Below, piece after piece: positions 1-5,247 of a stretch of 5,388 bases of DNA; the first letter of the stretch is position 1; every line of letters begins with the position of its first letter. The notes under the pieces are model-generated. The model did not search any database. It was not told where the DNA came from and saw nothing but the letters and a program-made list of their open reading frames with translations. The DNA lies in NCBI GenBank assembly GCA_017860085.1, contig JAFNAJ010000212.1:1-5388 (forward strand). Direction: 5' to 3'. A program made the position numbers and the translations under genes. Source of the DNA: Acidobacteriota bacterium (GTDB lineage Bacteria; Acidobacteriota; Vicinamibacteria; Vicinamibacterales; JAFNAJ01).

Positions 1-591
1 GGCCGCTCGGGTCGCCCAGGGCCAGGCGGCCACGAGCGGGAACACCGCCAGGGATTCGGCGCCAGTGAGCATCAGCAGCACGCCAACGGGCCAGACGCGG
101 AGAGCCCCGCGGTTGATCCCCCGCACGGTGAGGAGCACGACACCGAGCGCCAGTGGCAGCAGCGCGACGTAGGGAGACCACATGCCCACGGACGACCACA
201 CGGCCGATGAACAGGCGAACGCCAACGCGGCGCCCGTCACACTGAGCGGGTGGAATCCGAACTCGGCGAGCAGCCACGAGAACAGCAGCACCGCCGAAAG
301 GTAGCAGGCCACGGGGAACCATGACGCCCGTGGCCCCGCCGGCGTCCCACCCGCCAGGCGCGCCGCGGCGGACGAAACGGACGCCACGGTGATGGTGTGT
401 GCGCCGAGTTCGGGAAAGACGATCTGGCTCCATGCCGGCTCGTGTGGAGCGTAGCGGTGGCTGGGTCCGGGCAGCGGCGATCGTCCCCGGAGAGCGTCTG
501 GCGCCACCAGTCCGACGCAGAGCACGACGACCGCCATCACCGCGGGCGGCCAGAGGACTGCCGAGAAGAGCGGGTGACGGGTCCCAGTCAT
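1..591 (-). CDS. N-terminal part of an unrecognised multi-pass membrane protein, cut by the window edge
   Basis: An uninterrupted minus-strand reading frame starts at ATG 591-589 and runs off the left edge, giving 197 residues with no stop. Residues about 8-30 form a hydrophobic segment (LFSAVLWPPAVMAVVVLCVG). A polar loop of about 60 residues follows, containing HRYAPHEPAW and FPELGAHTITVAS. Further hydrophobic stretches lie at about 91-109, 117-135, 141-156 and 166-188, so this is an integral inner-membrane protein with an early extracytoplasmic loop. The layout recalls GT-C type glycosyltransferases, but I see no DE or DxD motif in the first loop, so no function is assigned. An in-frame GTG at 597-595 is an alternative start, and neither start has a clear Shine-Dalgarno. 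The gene is divergent from the glycosyltransferase-like gene at 675, which suggests a shared control region and possibly a related envelope role. That the frame is coding is well supported; the function is unknown. Confidence 0.75.
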   Translation of the reverse strand, partial: MTGTRHPLFSAVLWPPAVMAVVVLCVGLVAPDALRGRSPLPGPSHRYAPHEPAWSQIVFPELGAHTITVASVSSAAARLAGGTPAGPRASWFPVACYLSAVLLFSWLLAEFGFHPLSVTGAALAFACSSAVWSSVGMWSPYVALLPLALGVVLLTVRGINRGALRVWPVGVLLMLTGAESLAVFPLVAAWPWATRAA

Positions 592-674
592 GTCCACGAG
601 CTGCGGACGGGAGGCTTGGCGCGCGATATGTTACATTACCGCCGCGTTTGTCCCTGCCCTGACCGCACCTGCCC
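592..674. promoter_or_regulatory. Divergent intergenic region with an AT-rich patch, probable promoter area
   Basis: This 83-bp gap separates two divergent membrane-protein genes. In otherwise GC-rich DNA it holds one AT-rich patch at 625-640, including the small palindrome ATGT-T-ACAT at 628-636. Candidate -10 hexamers are TACATT (632-637, plus strand) and TAACAT (minus strand, complement of 628-633). Neither has a convincing -35 at 16-18 bp. Because the two genes face away from each other, promoters for both must lie here or inside the genes. The exact boxes are inference. Confidence 0.35.
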
Positions 675-2171
675 GTGCCTCCAGTTGCCTTCGCGGCCTC
701 CCCGCCCGTTGCGCCCCGGACGGCGTCGGCGATCGCCTGGTCCCTGGCCTTCGGACTGACGGTCGGGATCACCCTGGCGCGGTCGGTCATCCCCATTATC
801 TGGACGCACCAGTTCAACGCCGATGAGGCCATCTTCGGCCTGATGGCCACGCATCTCGTCGACGGGCGAGCGTTCCCGCTGTTCATGTACGGCTCGCCCT
901 ACATGCTCGGGGCCGAGGCCTGGGCGGCTGCCCCCTTCTTCGCCATTGCCGGGCCCAGCGTCGCCGCGCTCAAGCTGCCGCTGCTCGTCGCCAACATCGC
1001 GATCGCCTGGCTCCTCTTCCGCATCTTGCACAAGGATGCGGGTCTCACGCCTGCCGCTGCGCTCGTCGCATCACTGCCCTTCACGATCGCAGCGCCCTTC
1101 GTGTCGATCGGCACCTACATGGAGGTGAGCGGGGGCAACGTCGAGCCCTGCCTCTACGTGCTCCTGCTGTGGATGCTCCGCCACCGGCCCTGGTGGTTCG
1201 GCCTCGTGCTGGGATTGGGCTTCGCGCATCGGCAGTTCACCGCGTACGGCGCCGCGGCACTGCTGTGCCTGCAGGCGATGGACCGGTCGTTGCTCCGCAA
1301 GGCCACGCTGGAGCGTTGGCTGATCGTGGCGCTGGCCGTCGCCCTCGTGTGGGAGGCCATCGCGCTGCTGCGTGTCTGGTCGAGTCCGATGGGTCCCGGG
1401 ACCTCGTGGACCGCCGACGACCGGGCGGCGTTCGACGCGGCGGCCGGCTTCGCGTGCGTCGCGCCGTCGACATTTGCGGGCGGCATGCGCGCGTTCGTCG
1501 TCGAGGGCTTGCCGCTCATGCTTGGTCTCGAGACGCAGCCCCGGCTGGCGGCAGCGTTGGCGATCGCGCTCGTGCTGGGCTTCGTGAGGATCGTGTGGGT
1601 ATCGACCCTGATGCGGGGTGCGCAACCCGTTCTCGCGCAGAGCGCCCCGAGCGCCTACATCGCGCTCGTTGGATTGTTTTCCGTGACGGGATACGTGGCC
1701 CTCAGGTGCGGCACCGTCAACCCCGCGACCTTGCGCTACGCCTTGCTCGCGCCCTTTCTCTTCGTGGGCCTCGCGTCGCTCTTCTTCCGGCTCGAGCCCT
1801 CGCGCTGGGGACGCCTGGCCGCCGCGCTCGTCGTGGTGGCATGGGCGATCGTGCCGGCTGCGCAGCACGCCGCGCTCGTCCGCGGCTACCTGCGCGAACC
1901 CCCGGTGCATTGGCGCAGCCAACTGGCCCGGCACCTCGAATCGCGCGGCATCCGGCATGCGATCGGCGACTACTGGGACGCCTACGTCGTGACGTTCCTC
2001 TCCAGGGAGCAGGTGCGCGTCGCGTCCGACACCCACGTTCGCATCACCGAATACCAGGACGAGTTCGACCGGCAGCCCGGTGCCCGGTGGCGGATCTCGC
2101 GCAGGCCATGCCCTGCAGGCGGATACGAGGCCGTGCCCGGCGCCTTCTGGATGTGTCCGATTTCGCCGTAG
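675..2171 (+). CDS. Multi-pass membrane protein, GT-C (family 39/ArnT-like) glycosyltransferase candidate
   Basis: This 498-residue protein has a short Ala/Pro-rich N-terminus, a first transmembrane segment at about 18-42, many later hydrophobic segments, and a polar C-terminal tail of about 95 residues after the last one (about 381-404). Directly after segment 1 comes FNADEAIFGLMATHL with Asp50-Glu51, then FPLFMYGSPYMLGAEAW. An acidic pair in the first extracytoplasmic loop is typical of GT-C enzymes that take sugars from polyprenyl-phosphate carriers. GGNVEP (about 153-158) and GDYWDAYVVTFLS (about 431-443) also look like conserved motifs of this group. Acceptor and sugar cannot be read from sequence. 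The start is GTG 675: an in-frame stop lies at 660-662 and the first internal ATG (843) is beyond the Asp-Glu motif. No Shine-Dalgarno is visible. It ends 32 bp before the thiolase gene. An uncharacterised membrane protein of the same fold without transferase activity is the main alternative. Confidence 0.8.
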   Translation: MPPVAFAASPPVAPRTASAIAWSLAFGLTVGITLARSVIPIIWTHQFNADEAIFGLMATHLVDGRAFPLFMYGSPYMLGAEAWAAAPFFAIAGPSVAALKLPLLVANIAIAWLLFRILHKDAGLTPAAALVASLPFTIAAPFVSIGTYMEVSGGNVEPCLYVLLLWMLRHRPWWFGLVLGLGFAHRQFTAYGAAALLCLQAMDRSLLRKATLERWLIVALAVALVWEAIALLRVWSSPMGPGTSWTADDRAAFDAAAGFACVAPSTFAGGMRAFVVEGLPLMLGLETQPRLAAALAIALVLGFVRIVWVSTLMRGAQPVLAQSAPSAYIALVGLFSVTGYVALRCGTVNPATLRYALLAPFLFVGLASLFFRLEPSRWGRLAAALVVVAWAIVPAAQHAALVRGYLREPPVHWRSQLARHLESRGIRHAIGDYWDAYVVTFLSREQVRVASDTHVRITEYQDEFDRQPGARWRISRRPCPAGGYEAVPGAFWMCPISP

Positions 2172-2180
2172 CCGGTGGCC

Positions 2181-2202
2181 GGAGCACCTGCTAAAGTGCT
2201 CC
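2181..2202 (+). repeat. Perfect 7-bp inverted repeat abutting the thiolase start codon
   Basis: GGAGCAC (2181-2187) and GTGCTCC (2196-2202) are exact reverse complements around an 8-nt spacer, CTGCTAAA. The second arm ends one base before ATG 2204. In an mRNA starting upstream, the hairpin would cover the place a ribosome binding site should occupy, and no other Shine-Dalgarno is visible. It could be a protein-binding operator, a translational control hairpin, or chance. Confidence 0.45.
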
Positions 2203-2203
2203 C
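2192..2203 (+). promoter_or_regulatory. Possible -10 element (TAAAGT) for a leaderless thiolase transcript
   Basis: TAAAGT at 2192-2197 fits the TANNNT pattern of a -10 box. It is followed by six bases and then ATG 2204, the spacing expected when transcription starts at the A of the start codon. The lack of a Shine-Dalgarno before this gene agrees with a leaderless mRNA. No good -35 is seen 16-18 bp upstream. The box overlaps the spacer and right arm of the inverted repeat, so a repressor bound there would block it. This is inference from spacing only. Confidence 0.35.
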
Positions 2204-3385
2204 ATGAATCCTGCCGTCATCATCTCTGCCGTGCGCACGCCGACCGGCAAGTTCCTCGGCGCGCTCAAAGACCTCACCGCTCCCCAGCTCGGCGCGATGG
2301 TCGTTCGCGAGGCCGTCGCCCGCGCCCGCATCGACCCGGCCAGCGTCGACGAGTGCATCATGGGCAACGTCGTCGGGGCCGGCCTTGGTCAGGCCCCCGC
2401 ACGCCAGGCCGCGCTGCGTGGTGGTCTGCCAGAACACGTTGCGGCGATGACGATCAACAAGGTCTGCGGGTCGGGCCTCAAGAGCGTCATGCTCGCCGCG
2501 CAGGGCATCGCCGTCGGCGACGTCGACGTTGTCGTGGCCGGCGGGATGGAGTCGATGAGCAACTGTCCCTACATCCTCCCACGCGTCCGCGAGGGCCTGC
2601 GGATGGGCAACGGGCAGGTGCTCGACACGATGATCTCCGACGGCCTGTGGTGCGCCTTCGACGACTGGCACATGGGCAACACCGGCGAAGCCGTGGCCGA
2701 GCGCTACACCGTGACCCGCGAGCAGCAGGATGCCTACGCGGTGGAGAGCCATCGCCGCGCCGCGCACGCGACGCGCGAGGGCTGGTTCGCCGACGAGATG
2801 CTGCCGATCGCCATTCCGCAGAAGAAGGGCGACCCGCTGGTCGTCGACCGCGACGAGGGGATCCGCGAGGACACGTCGGTCGAGAGCCTCGCCAAGCTCA
2901 AGCCCGCGTTCAAGAAGGACGGCACCGTGACCGCCGGCAACGCGCCCGGTGTCAACGACGGGGCGTCGGCCCTTGTCGTCATGTCGGCCGCGCGGGCCGC
3001 CTCGCTTGGCCTCACCCCGCTCGCTCGCATCGTCGGCCAGGCCACGAGCGGCCTGGCTCCCAAGTGGGTGATGATGACGCCCGTCGAGGCCGTGAAGCGC
3101 CTGCTGACGAAGGTCGGTTGGACCATCGATCAGGTCGACCTGCTCGAGTTGAACGAAGCGTTCTCCGTGCAGGCGGTCGCAGTAATGCGCGAACTGGGGA
3201 TCGCGCCAGACCGCGTGAACGTGCACGGCGGCGCCGTTGCGCTCGGCCACGCGATCGGGGCCAGCGGTGCCCGAATCCTCACGACCCTGCTCTACGCGAT
3301 GAAGCGGAGGGACGCCAGGCGCGGCGTCGCCACGCTGTGCCTGGGCGGGGGCAACGGGGTTGCGCTCGCGGTCGAGCGGGACTGA
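2204..3385 (+). CDS. atoB: Acetyl-CoA C-acetyltransferase (acetoacetyl-CoA thiolase)
   Basis: This cytoplasmic thiolase joins two acetyl-CoA into acetoacetyl-CoA and CoA, or cleaves acetoacetyl-CoA in reverse (EC 2.3.1.9). The 393 residues match the family's usual length. It opens with VIISAVRTPTGKFLGAL. The acylated nucleophile is Cys88 in NKVCGSGLKS. GGMESMSN lies at 113-120, the thiolase signature Asn317 in NEAFSVQ, the catalytic His349 in GHAIGASG, and the second active-site Cys379 in CLGGGNGVAL. HMGNTGEAVAERY is typical of the short acetyl-CoA-specific type. Small departures are GHA where GHP is usual and NAPGVNDG where NASG is usual; neither removes a catalytic group. ATG 2204 places the N-terminus exactly as in homologues. 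The gene is followed, after repeats, by a 3-hydroxybutyryl-CoA dehydrogenase that uses its product. The gene symbol is by function; phaA or thlA would be equally fair names, and a broader 3-ketoacyl-CoA thiolase role is possible. Confidence 0.95.
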   Translation: MNPAVIISAVRTPTGKFLGALKDLTAPQLGAMVVREAVARARIDPASVDECIMGNVVGAGLGQAPARQAALRGGLPEHVAAMTINKVCGSGLKSVMLAAQGIAVGDVDVVVAGGMESMSNCPYILPRVREGLRMGNGQVLDTMISDGLWCAFDDWHMGNTGEAVAERYTVTREQQDAYAVESHRRAAHATREGWFADEMLPIAIPQKKGDPLVVDRDEGIREDTSVESLAKLKPAFKKDGTVTAGNAPGVNDGASALVVMSAARAASLGLTPLARIVGQATSGLAPKWVMMTPVEAVKRLLTKVGWTIDQVDLLELNEAFSVQAVAVMRELGIAPDRVNVHGGAVALGHAIGASGARILTTLLYAMKRRDARRGVATLCLGGGNGVALAVERD

Positions 3386-3404
3386 GCGGCAAGGGGCTCG
3401 ATGC

Positions 3405-3425
3405 TCGGCATTCGGCGTTCGGCAG
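3405..3425. repeat. Short heptamer tandem repeat, three copies
   Basis: TCGGCAT, TCGGCGT and TCGGCAG follow one another directly at 3405-3411, 3412-3418 and 3419-3425, and the preceding CTCGATG may be a decayed fourth copy. The run begins about 20 bp after the thiolase stop codon. Copies differ only in the last two positions. No function is evident; replication slippage is the simplest origin. Confidence 0.6.
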
Positions 3426-3457
3426 TGCCGTTGGCCGATAGGCGCCAGGCGTCAGCC

Positions 3458-3502
3458 GTAGCGCGAGTACGTCGGTAGCGCAGTGGTGGGGCGCCCTCAT
3501 CG
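3458..3502 (+). repeat. Leader-only fragments of the GTAGCGC palindromic repeat
   Basis: GTAGCGCG at 3458-3465 and GTAGCGCA at 3475-3482 match the left flank and outer arm of the full palindromic units but lack the CCTTCAGG centre. The second fragment starts exactly 28 bp before the first complete unit at 3503, the same period as two units after the dehydrogenase gene. They look like remnants of a longer tandem array. An internal 8-bp palindrome GGGCGCCC (3489-3496) is the only other structure seen here. Confidence 0.5.
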
Positions 3503-3527
3503 GTAGCGCAGACCTTCAGGTCTGCGC
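3503..3527 (+). repeat. Palindromic repeat unit A (REP-like)
   Basis: After the flank GTA, the arms GCGCAGACCT (3506-3515) and AGGTCTGCGC (3518-3527) are perfect reverse complements around a two-base centre, TC. As RNA this would form a 9-bp stem with a UUCA loop. The core is identical to unit E at 4602-4623. No T-run follows, so a simple intrinsic terminator is not supported. Confidence 0.85.
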
Positions 3528-3538
3528 CCTGTGCAGCG

Positions 3539-3563
3539 GTAGGGCGGACCTTCAGGTCCGCCG
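3539..3563 (+). repeat. Palindromic repeat unit B (REP-like variant)
   Basis: Arms GGCGGACCT (3543-3551) and AGGTCCGCC (3554-3562) pair perfectly around the centre TC, preceded by GTAG. Compared with unit A, the A-T pair at arm position 5 is G-C and the C-G pair at position 2 is G-C, while the outermost pair is lost (G opposite G). Its centre is 36 bp after that of unit A, in the same orientation. It ends 22 bp before the dehydrogenase Shine-Dalgarno. Confidence 0.8.
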
Positions 3564-3584
3564 CGCTCGTTCTGGCTCGCGGCC

Positions 3585-3590
3585 GGGAGG
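3585..3590 (+). promoter_or_regulatory. Shine-Dalgarno of the 3-hydroxybutyryl-CoA dehydrogenase gene
   Basis: GGGAGG lies six bases before ATG 3597 and only three before ATG 3594. The six-base spacing favours the second of the two adjacent start codons. It is the only strong Shine-Dalgarno I see before a gene start in the window. Confidence 0.7.
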
Positions 3591-3596
3591 CGGATG

Positions 3597-4457
3597 ATGT
3601 CCCAGATTGATTCCATCAAGACCGTTGGCGTCGTCGGATCGGGCACCATGGGCAACGGCATCGCGCAGGTCTTTGCGCAGCACGGGTTCAGCGTGCGCCT
3701 CGTCGACGTGTCGCAGGCCGCGCTCGACCGGGCCCGCACGTCGATCGACAAGAGCCTGTCGAAGTTCGTCGAGAAGGGGAAGCTCACCCCCGCCGATCGC
3801 GACGCGTCCCTGGCGCGCCTCTCCACCTCGACCTCCGTCGACTCGCTGGCCGATGCCGACTTCCTCGTCGAAGCGATTTACGAGAATGCCGAGGCGAAGC
3901 GCTCGCTGTTCGCGTCGCTCGACGCGATGACGCGGCCCGAGGTGATCCTCTCGTCCAACACCTCGTCGATCTCGATTACGCTGCTCGGCGCTGCCACCAA
4001 ACGTCCCGACCGCGTGCTCGGCATGCACTTCATGAACCCCGTGCCGATCATGACGCTCGTCGAGCTCATCCGCGGCCAGGCCACGTCGGACGCCTCGATG
4101 ACGATGGCCACCGCGTTGTGCGCGACGCTGGGCAAGACCGCGGTCGAGGCCGCCGACTACCCCGGCTTCATCTCCAATCGGATCCTGATGCCGATGATCA
4201 ACGAGGCGGTCTACGCCGTGATGGAGGGCGTGGGGACCCCCGAGGCCATCGACACGGTGATGAAGCTGGGGATGAACCACCCGATGGGCCCGCTCACGCT
4301 CGCCGACTTCGTCGGCCTCGACGTGTGCCTCGCGATCCTCGAGGTGCTGCACGACGGGCTTGGCGACCCGAAGTACCGGCCGTGCCCGCTGCTCCGGCGC
4401 ATGGTGGCCGCCGGATACCTGGGCCGAAAGAGCGGCCAGGGGTTCTACACGTACTGA
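3597..4457 (+). CDS. hbd: 3-hydroxybutyryl-CoA dehydrogenase (NAD-dependent, (S)-specific)
   Basis: This cytoplasmic enzyme reduces acetoacetyl-CoA to (S)-3-hydroxybutyryl-CoA, or oxidises it in reverse. The 286 residues match the single-domain-pair bacterial Hbd/PaaH length. The Rossmann motif VGVVGSGTMGNGIAQ is at 10-24. Asp37 ends strand 2 (VRLVDVS), which favours NAD(H) over NADP(H). The family's active-site set is present with conserved spacing: Ser123 in SSNTSS, His144 in GMHFMNP, Glu156 in LVELI and Asn194 in GFISNRIL. The C-terminal helical domain carries NHPMGPLTLADFVGLD and ends GRKSGQGFYTY, as is canonical. The start is ATG 3597 by Shine-Dalgarno spacing; ATG 3594 adds one Met. The upstream thiolase makes its substrate, but repeat DNA lies between, so a shared operon is likely rather than proven. 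PHB synthesis normally uses an unrelated (R)-specific SDR reductase, so this pair points to beta-oxidation or butanoate metabolism. Confidence 0.95.
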   Translation: MSQIDSIKTVGVVGSGTMGNGIAQVFAQHGFSVRLVDVSQAALDRARTSIDKSLSKFVEKGKLTPADRDASLARLSTSTSVDSLADADFLVEAIYENAEAKRSLFASLDAMTRPEVILSSNTSSISITLLGAATKRPDRVLGMHFMNPVPIMTLVELIRGQATSDASMTMATALCATLGKTAVEAADYPGFISNRILMPMINEAVYAVMEGVGTPEAIDTVMKLGMNHPMGPLTLADFVGLDVCLAILEVLHDGLGDPKYRPCPLLRRMVAAGYLGRKSGQGFYTY

Positions 4458-4479
4458 CACGGTAGTACTGACACCGTAG
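4452..4479 (+). repeat. 14-bp tandem duplication spanning the dehydrogenase stop codon
   Basis: TACTGACACGGTAG (4452-4465) is followed directly by TACTGACACCGTAG (4466-4479), differing at one base. The first copy contains the final Tyr codon and the TGA stop of the dehydrogenase gene. A third partial copy, GACACGGTAG, recurs at 4498-4507, exactly 28 bp (two periods) after the second. The duplication connects the gene end to the palindromic units that follow. Confidence 0.7.
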
Positions 4480-4497
4480 CGCGCACCTTCAGGTCCC
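4476..4497 (+). repeat. Palindromic repeat unit C, degraded
   Basis: GTAGCGCGCACCT, the centre TC and AGGTCCC follow the consensus, but arm position 6 is mismatched and the right arm stops at 4497, where the flank of unit D begins. Only ACCT/AGGT pairs continuously around the centre. The 28-bp offset from unit D indicates a tandem copy that has since decayed. Confidence 0.6.
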
Positions 4498-4503
4498 GAC
4501 ACG

Positions 4504-4528
4504 GTAGCGCGGACCTTCAGGTCCGCGC
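4504..4528 (+). repeat. Palindromic repeat unit D (REP-like)
   Basis: Arms GCGCGGACCT (4507-4516) and AGGTCCGCGC (4519-4528) are perfect reverse complements around the centre TC. It differs from units A and E by a paired A-T to G-C change at arm position 5. It lies 47 bp after the dehydrogenase stop, in the convergent gap, and could stop or slow transcription from either side, but no T-run follows. Confidence 0.85.
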
Positions 4529-4544
4529 CGCCTTGGTGCCGCGT

Positions 4545-4590
4545 CGCTCGCCGCCCGGTGTCCTCGGCGCACGTGTCCGGCGCTCGCCGC
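4545..4590. repeat. Direct repeat CGCTCGCCGC, two copies 36 bp apart
   Basis: CGCTCGCCGC occurs at 4545-4554 and 4581-4590 in the spacer between palindromic units D and E. GTGTCC also occurs twice between them (4558-4563 and 4573-4578). In such GC-rich DNA a ten-base match has modest weight, but the 36-bp offset equals that between units A and B. Nothing else is seen in the spacer. Confidence 0.35.
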
Positions 4591-4598
4591 GCGCCTTC

Positions 4599-4623
4599 GT
4601 AGCGCAGACCTTCAGGTCTGCGC
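4599..4623 (+). repeat. Palindromic repeat unit E, overlapping the 3' end of the hydrolase gene
   Basis: Arms GCGCAGACCT (4602-4611) and AGGTCTGCGC (4614-4623) pair perfectly around the centre TC, identical to unit A. On the minus strand the right arm and centre read GCG CAG ACC TGA, providing the last three codons and the stop of the hydrolase gene. The unit points the same way as the other four, although the gene it overlaps is on the opposite strand. Confidence 0.85.
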
Positions 4624-5205
4624 CGCGCCGGCGGGCCGTCGCTCTCCGCGCGGCGTTCTCGCCCACCACACGATCGTCAGCGCGCTGCCGAGAATGCCCA
4701 CCTCGATGGCGAGCATGCGCACGACCCGCAGCCAGAAGTCCGGCAGCCAGAATCGCCGATCGACCGGCGCGAAGAGACCCACCCCCGCCAGGTAGAAATC
4801 GCGCGAGAACGGCCACAGCGCCATGATGCCGATCGGGACCGAACCGTCGGTGCCCAGCCAGTCGAGCAGGATGTGCGACGCATAGGCCGCGCCCACCGCG
4901 AGCGCCGTCACCACGTTTGCCGCCCGCTCGGTCCGGCCCTTCCACGTGAACCAGGCAAACGCCACGCCACTCACGACGAGTGCGGCGCCAACGCTGTGCG
5001 AGTAGGTGCTGTGGGTGCCGAAGAGGAAATCGAAGTCGGCGAGCAGTCCGAGCAATCCGAATGCGAAGGCGGAGCTCCTGACGTCTGACGCACCGATGAT
5101 CGAGCGGAGCGGCGCGCGGCGCGCGCCTTGTGACACCGCAGGCGCGCCGCCCACGAGCCAGCCAGCGATCACGCCTCCCATCGCGTGTCCGAGCGGACTC
5201 GGCAT
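4612..5205 (-). CDS. YdjM-family (PF04307) membrane-associated putative metal-dependent hydrolase
   Basis: This 197-residue protein is close to the length of E. coli YdjM. Family motifs appear in order: N-terminal SPLGHAMGG with His7, GLLADFDFLFG with Asp57 and Asp59, THSTYSHSVG with His65 and His70, ASHILLDWLGTDG with His111 and Asp115, then IMALWPFSRDFYL. The His/Asp residues are the likely metal ligands. Hydrophobic segments at about 46-62, 72-88, 97-117 and 160-182 place it in the inner membrane. The family's substrate is not established, so the hydrolase label is a family inference. ATG 5205 is supported by the conserved N-terminal motif and an in-frame stop just upstream (5217-5215); no clear Shine-Dalgarno is seen. 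The last residues Ala-Gln-Thr and the stop come from palindromic repeat unit E. The upstream same-strand gene ends 47 bp away, so the two may be cotranscribed. Confidence 0.88.
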   Translation of the reverse strand: MPSPLGHAMGGVIAGWLVGGAPAVSQGARRAPLRSIIGASDVRSSAFAFGLLGLLADFDFLFGTHSTYSHSVGAALVVSGVAFAWFTWKGRTERAANVVTALAVGAAYASHILLDWLGTDGSVPIGIMALWPFSRDFYLAGVGLFAPVDRRFWLPDFWLRVVRMLAIEVGILGSALTIVWWARTPRGERRPAGAAQT

Positions 5206-5247
5206 CCGACCACGCTACCAGCCGACCGCTCCTCGCCGCAACCCAGG

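Noticed and set aside
397..759. Plus-strand open frames between 397 and 826
   Set aside because: They overlap the open minus-strand membrane-protein frame and the divergent gap. Their products are Arg/Pro-rich with no coherent features.
1071..2036. Minus-strand open frame (321 codons) opposite the GT-C-like gene
   Set aside because: Composition is Arg/Gly/His/Gln-rich without hydrophobic or domain structure, whereas the plus frame gives ordered membrane segments and family motifs.
1982..3250. Long minus-strand open frame (422 codons) opposite the thiolase gene
   Set aside because: The plus strand encodes a thiolase with every catalytic motif. The antisense product is rich in Arg, Gly, Asp and His with no recognisable domain, as expected for the shadow of a GC-rich gene.
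2204..4457. Polyhydroxybutyrate synthesis operon
   Set aside because: The dehydrogenase belongs to the (S)-specific 3-hydroxyacyl-CoA dehydrogenase family, not the SDR-type PhaB, and no PHB synthase or phasin gene is present.
3552..4502. Minus-strand open frame (316 codons) opposite the dehydrogenase gene
   Set aside because: It mirrors a complete, canonical 3-hydroxybutyryl-CoA dehydrogenase and has low-complexity His/Arg/Gly-rich composition. It is a shadow frame.
3503..4623. CRISPR array
   Set aside because: The units are palindromic hairpins with irregular spacing across two gaps separated by a gene. There are no uniform unique spacers and no cas genes.
4504..4623. Rho-independent terminators between the convergent genes
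   Set aside because: The hairpins are strong but no T-run follows on either strand, and the same hairpins occur between two same-direction genes. They are better described as repeat elements, although they may still affect transcript ends.
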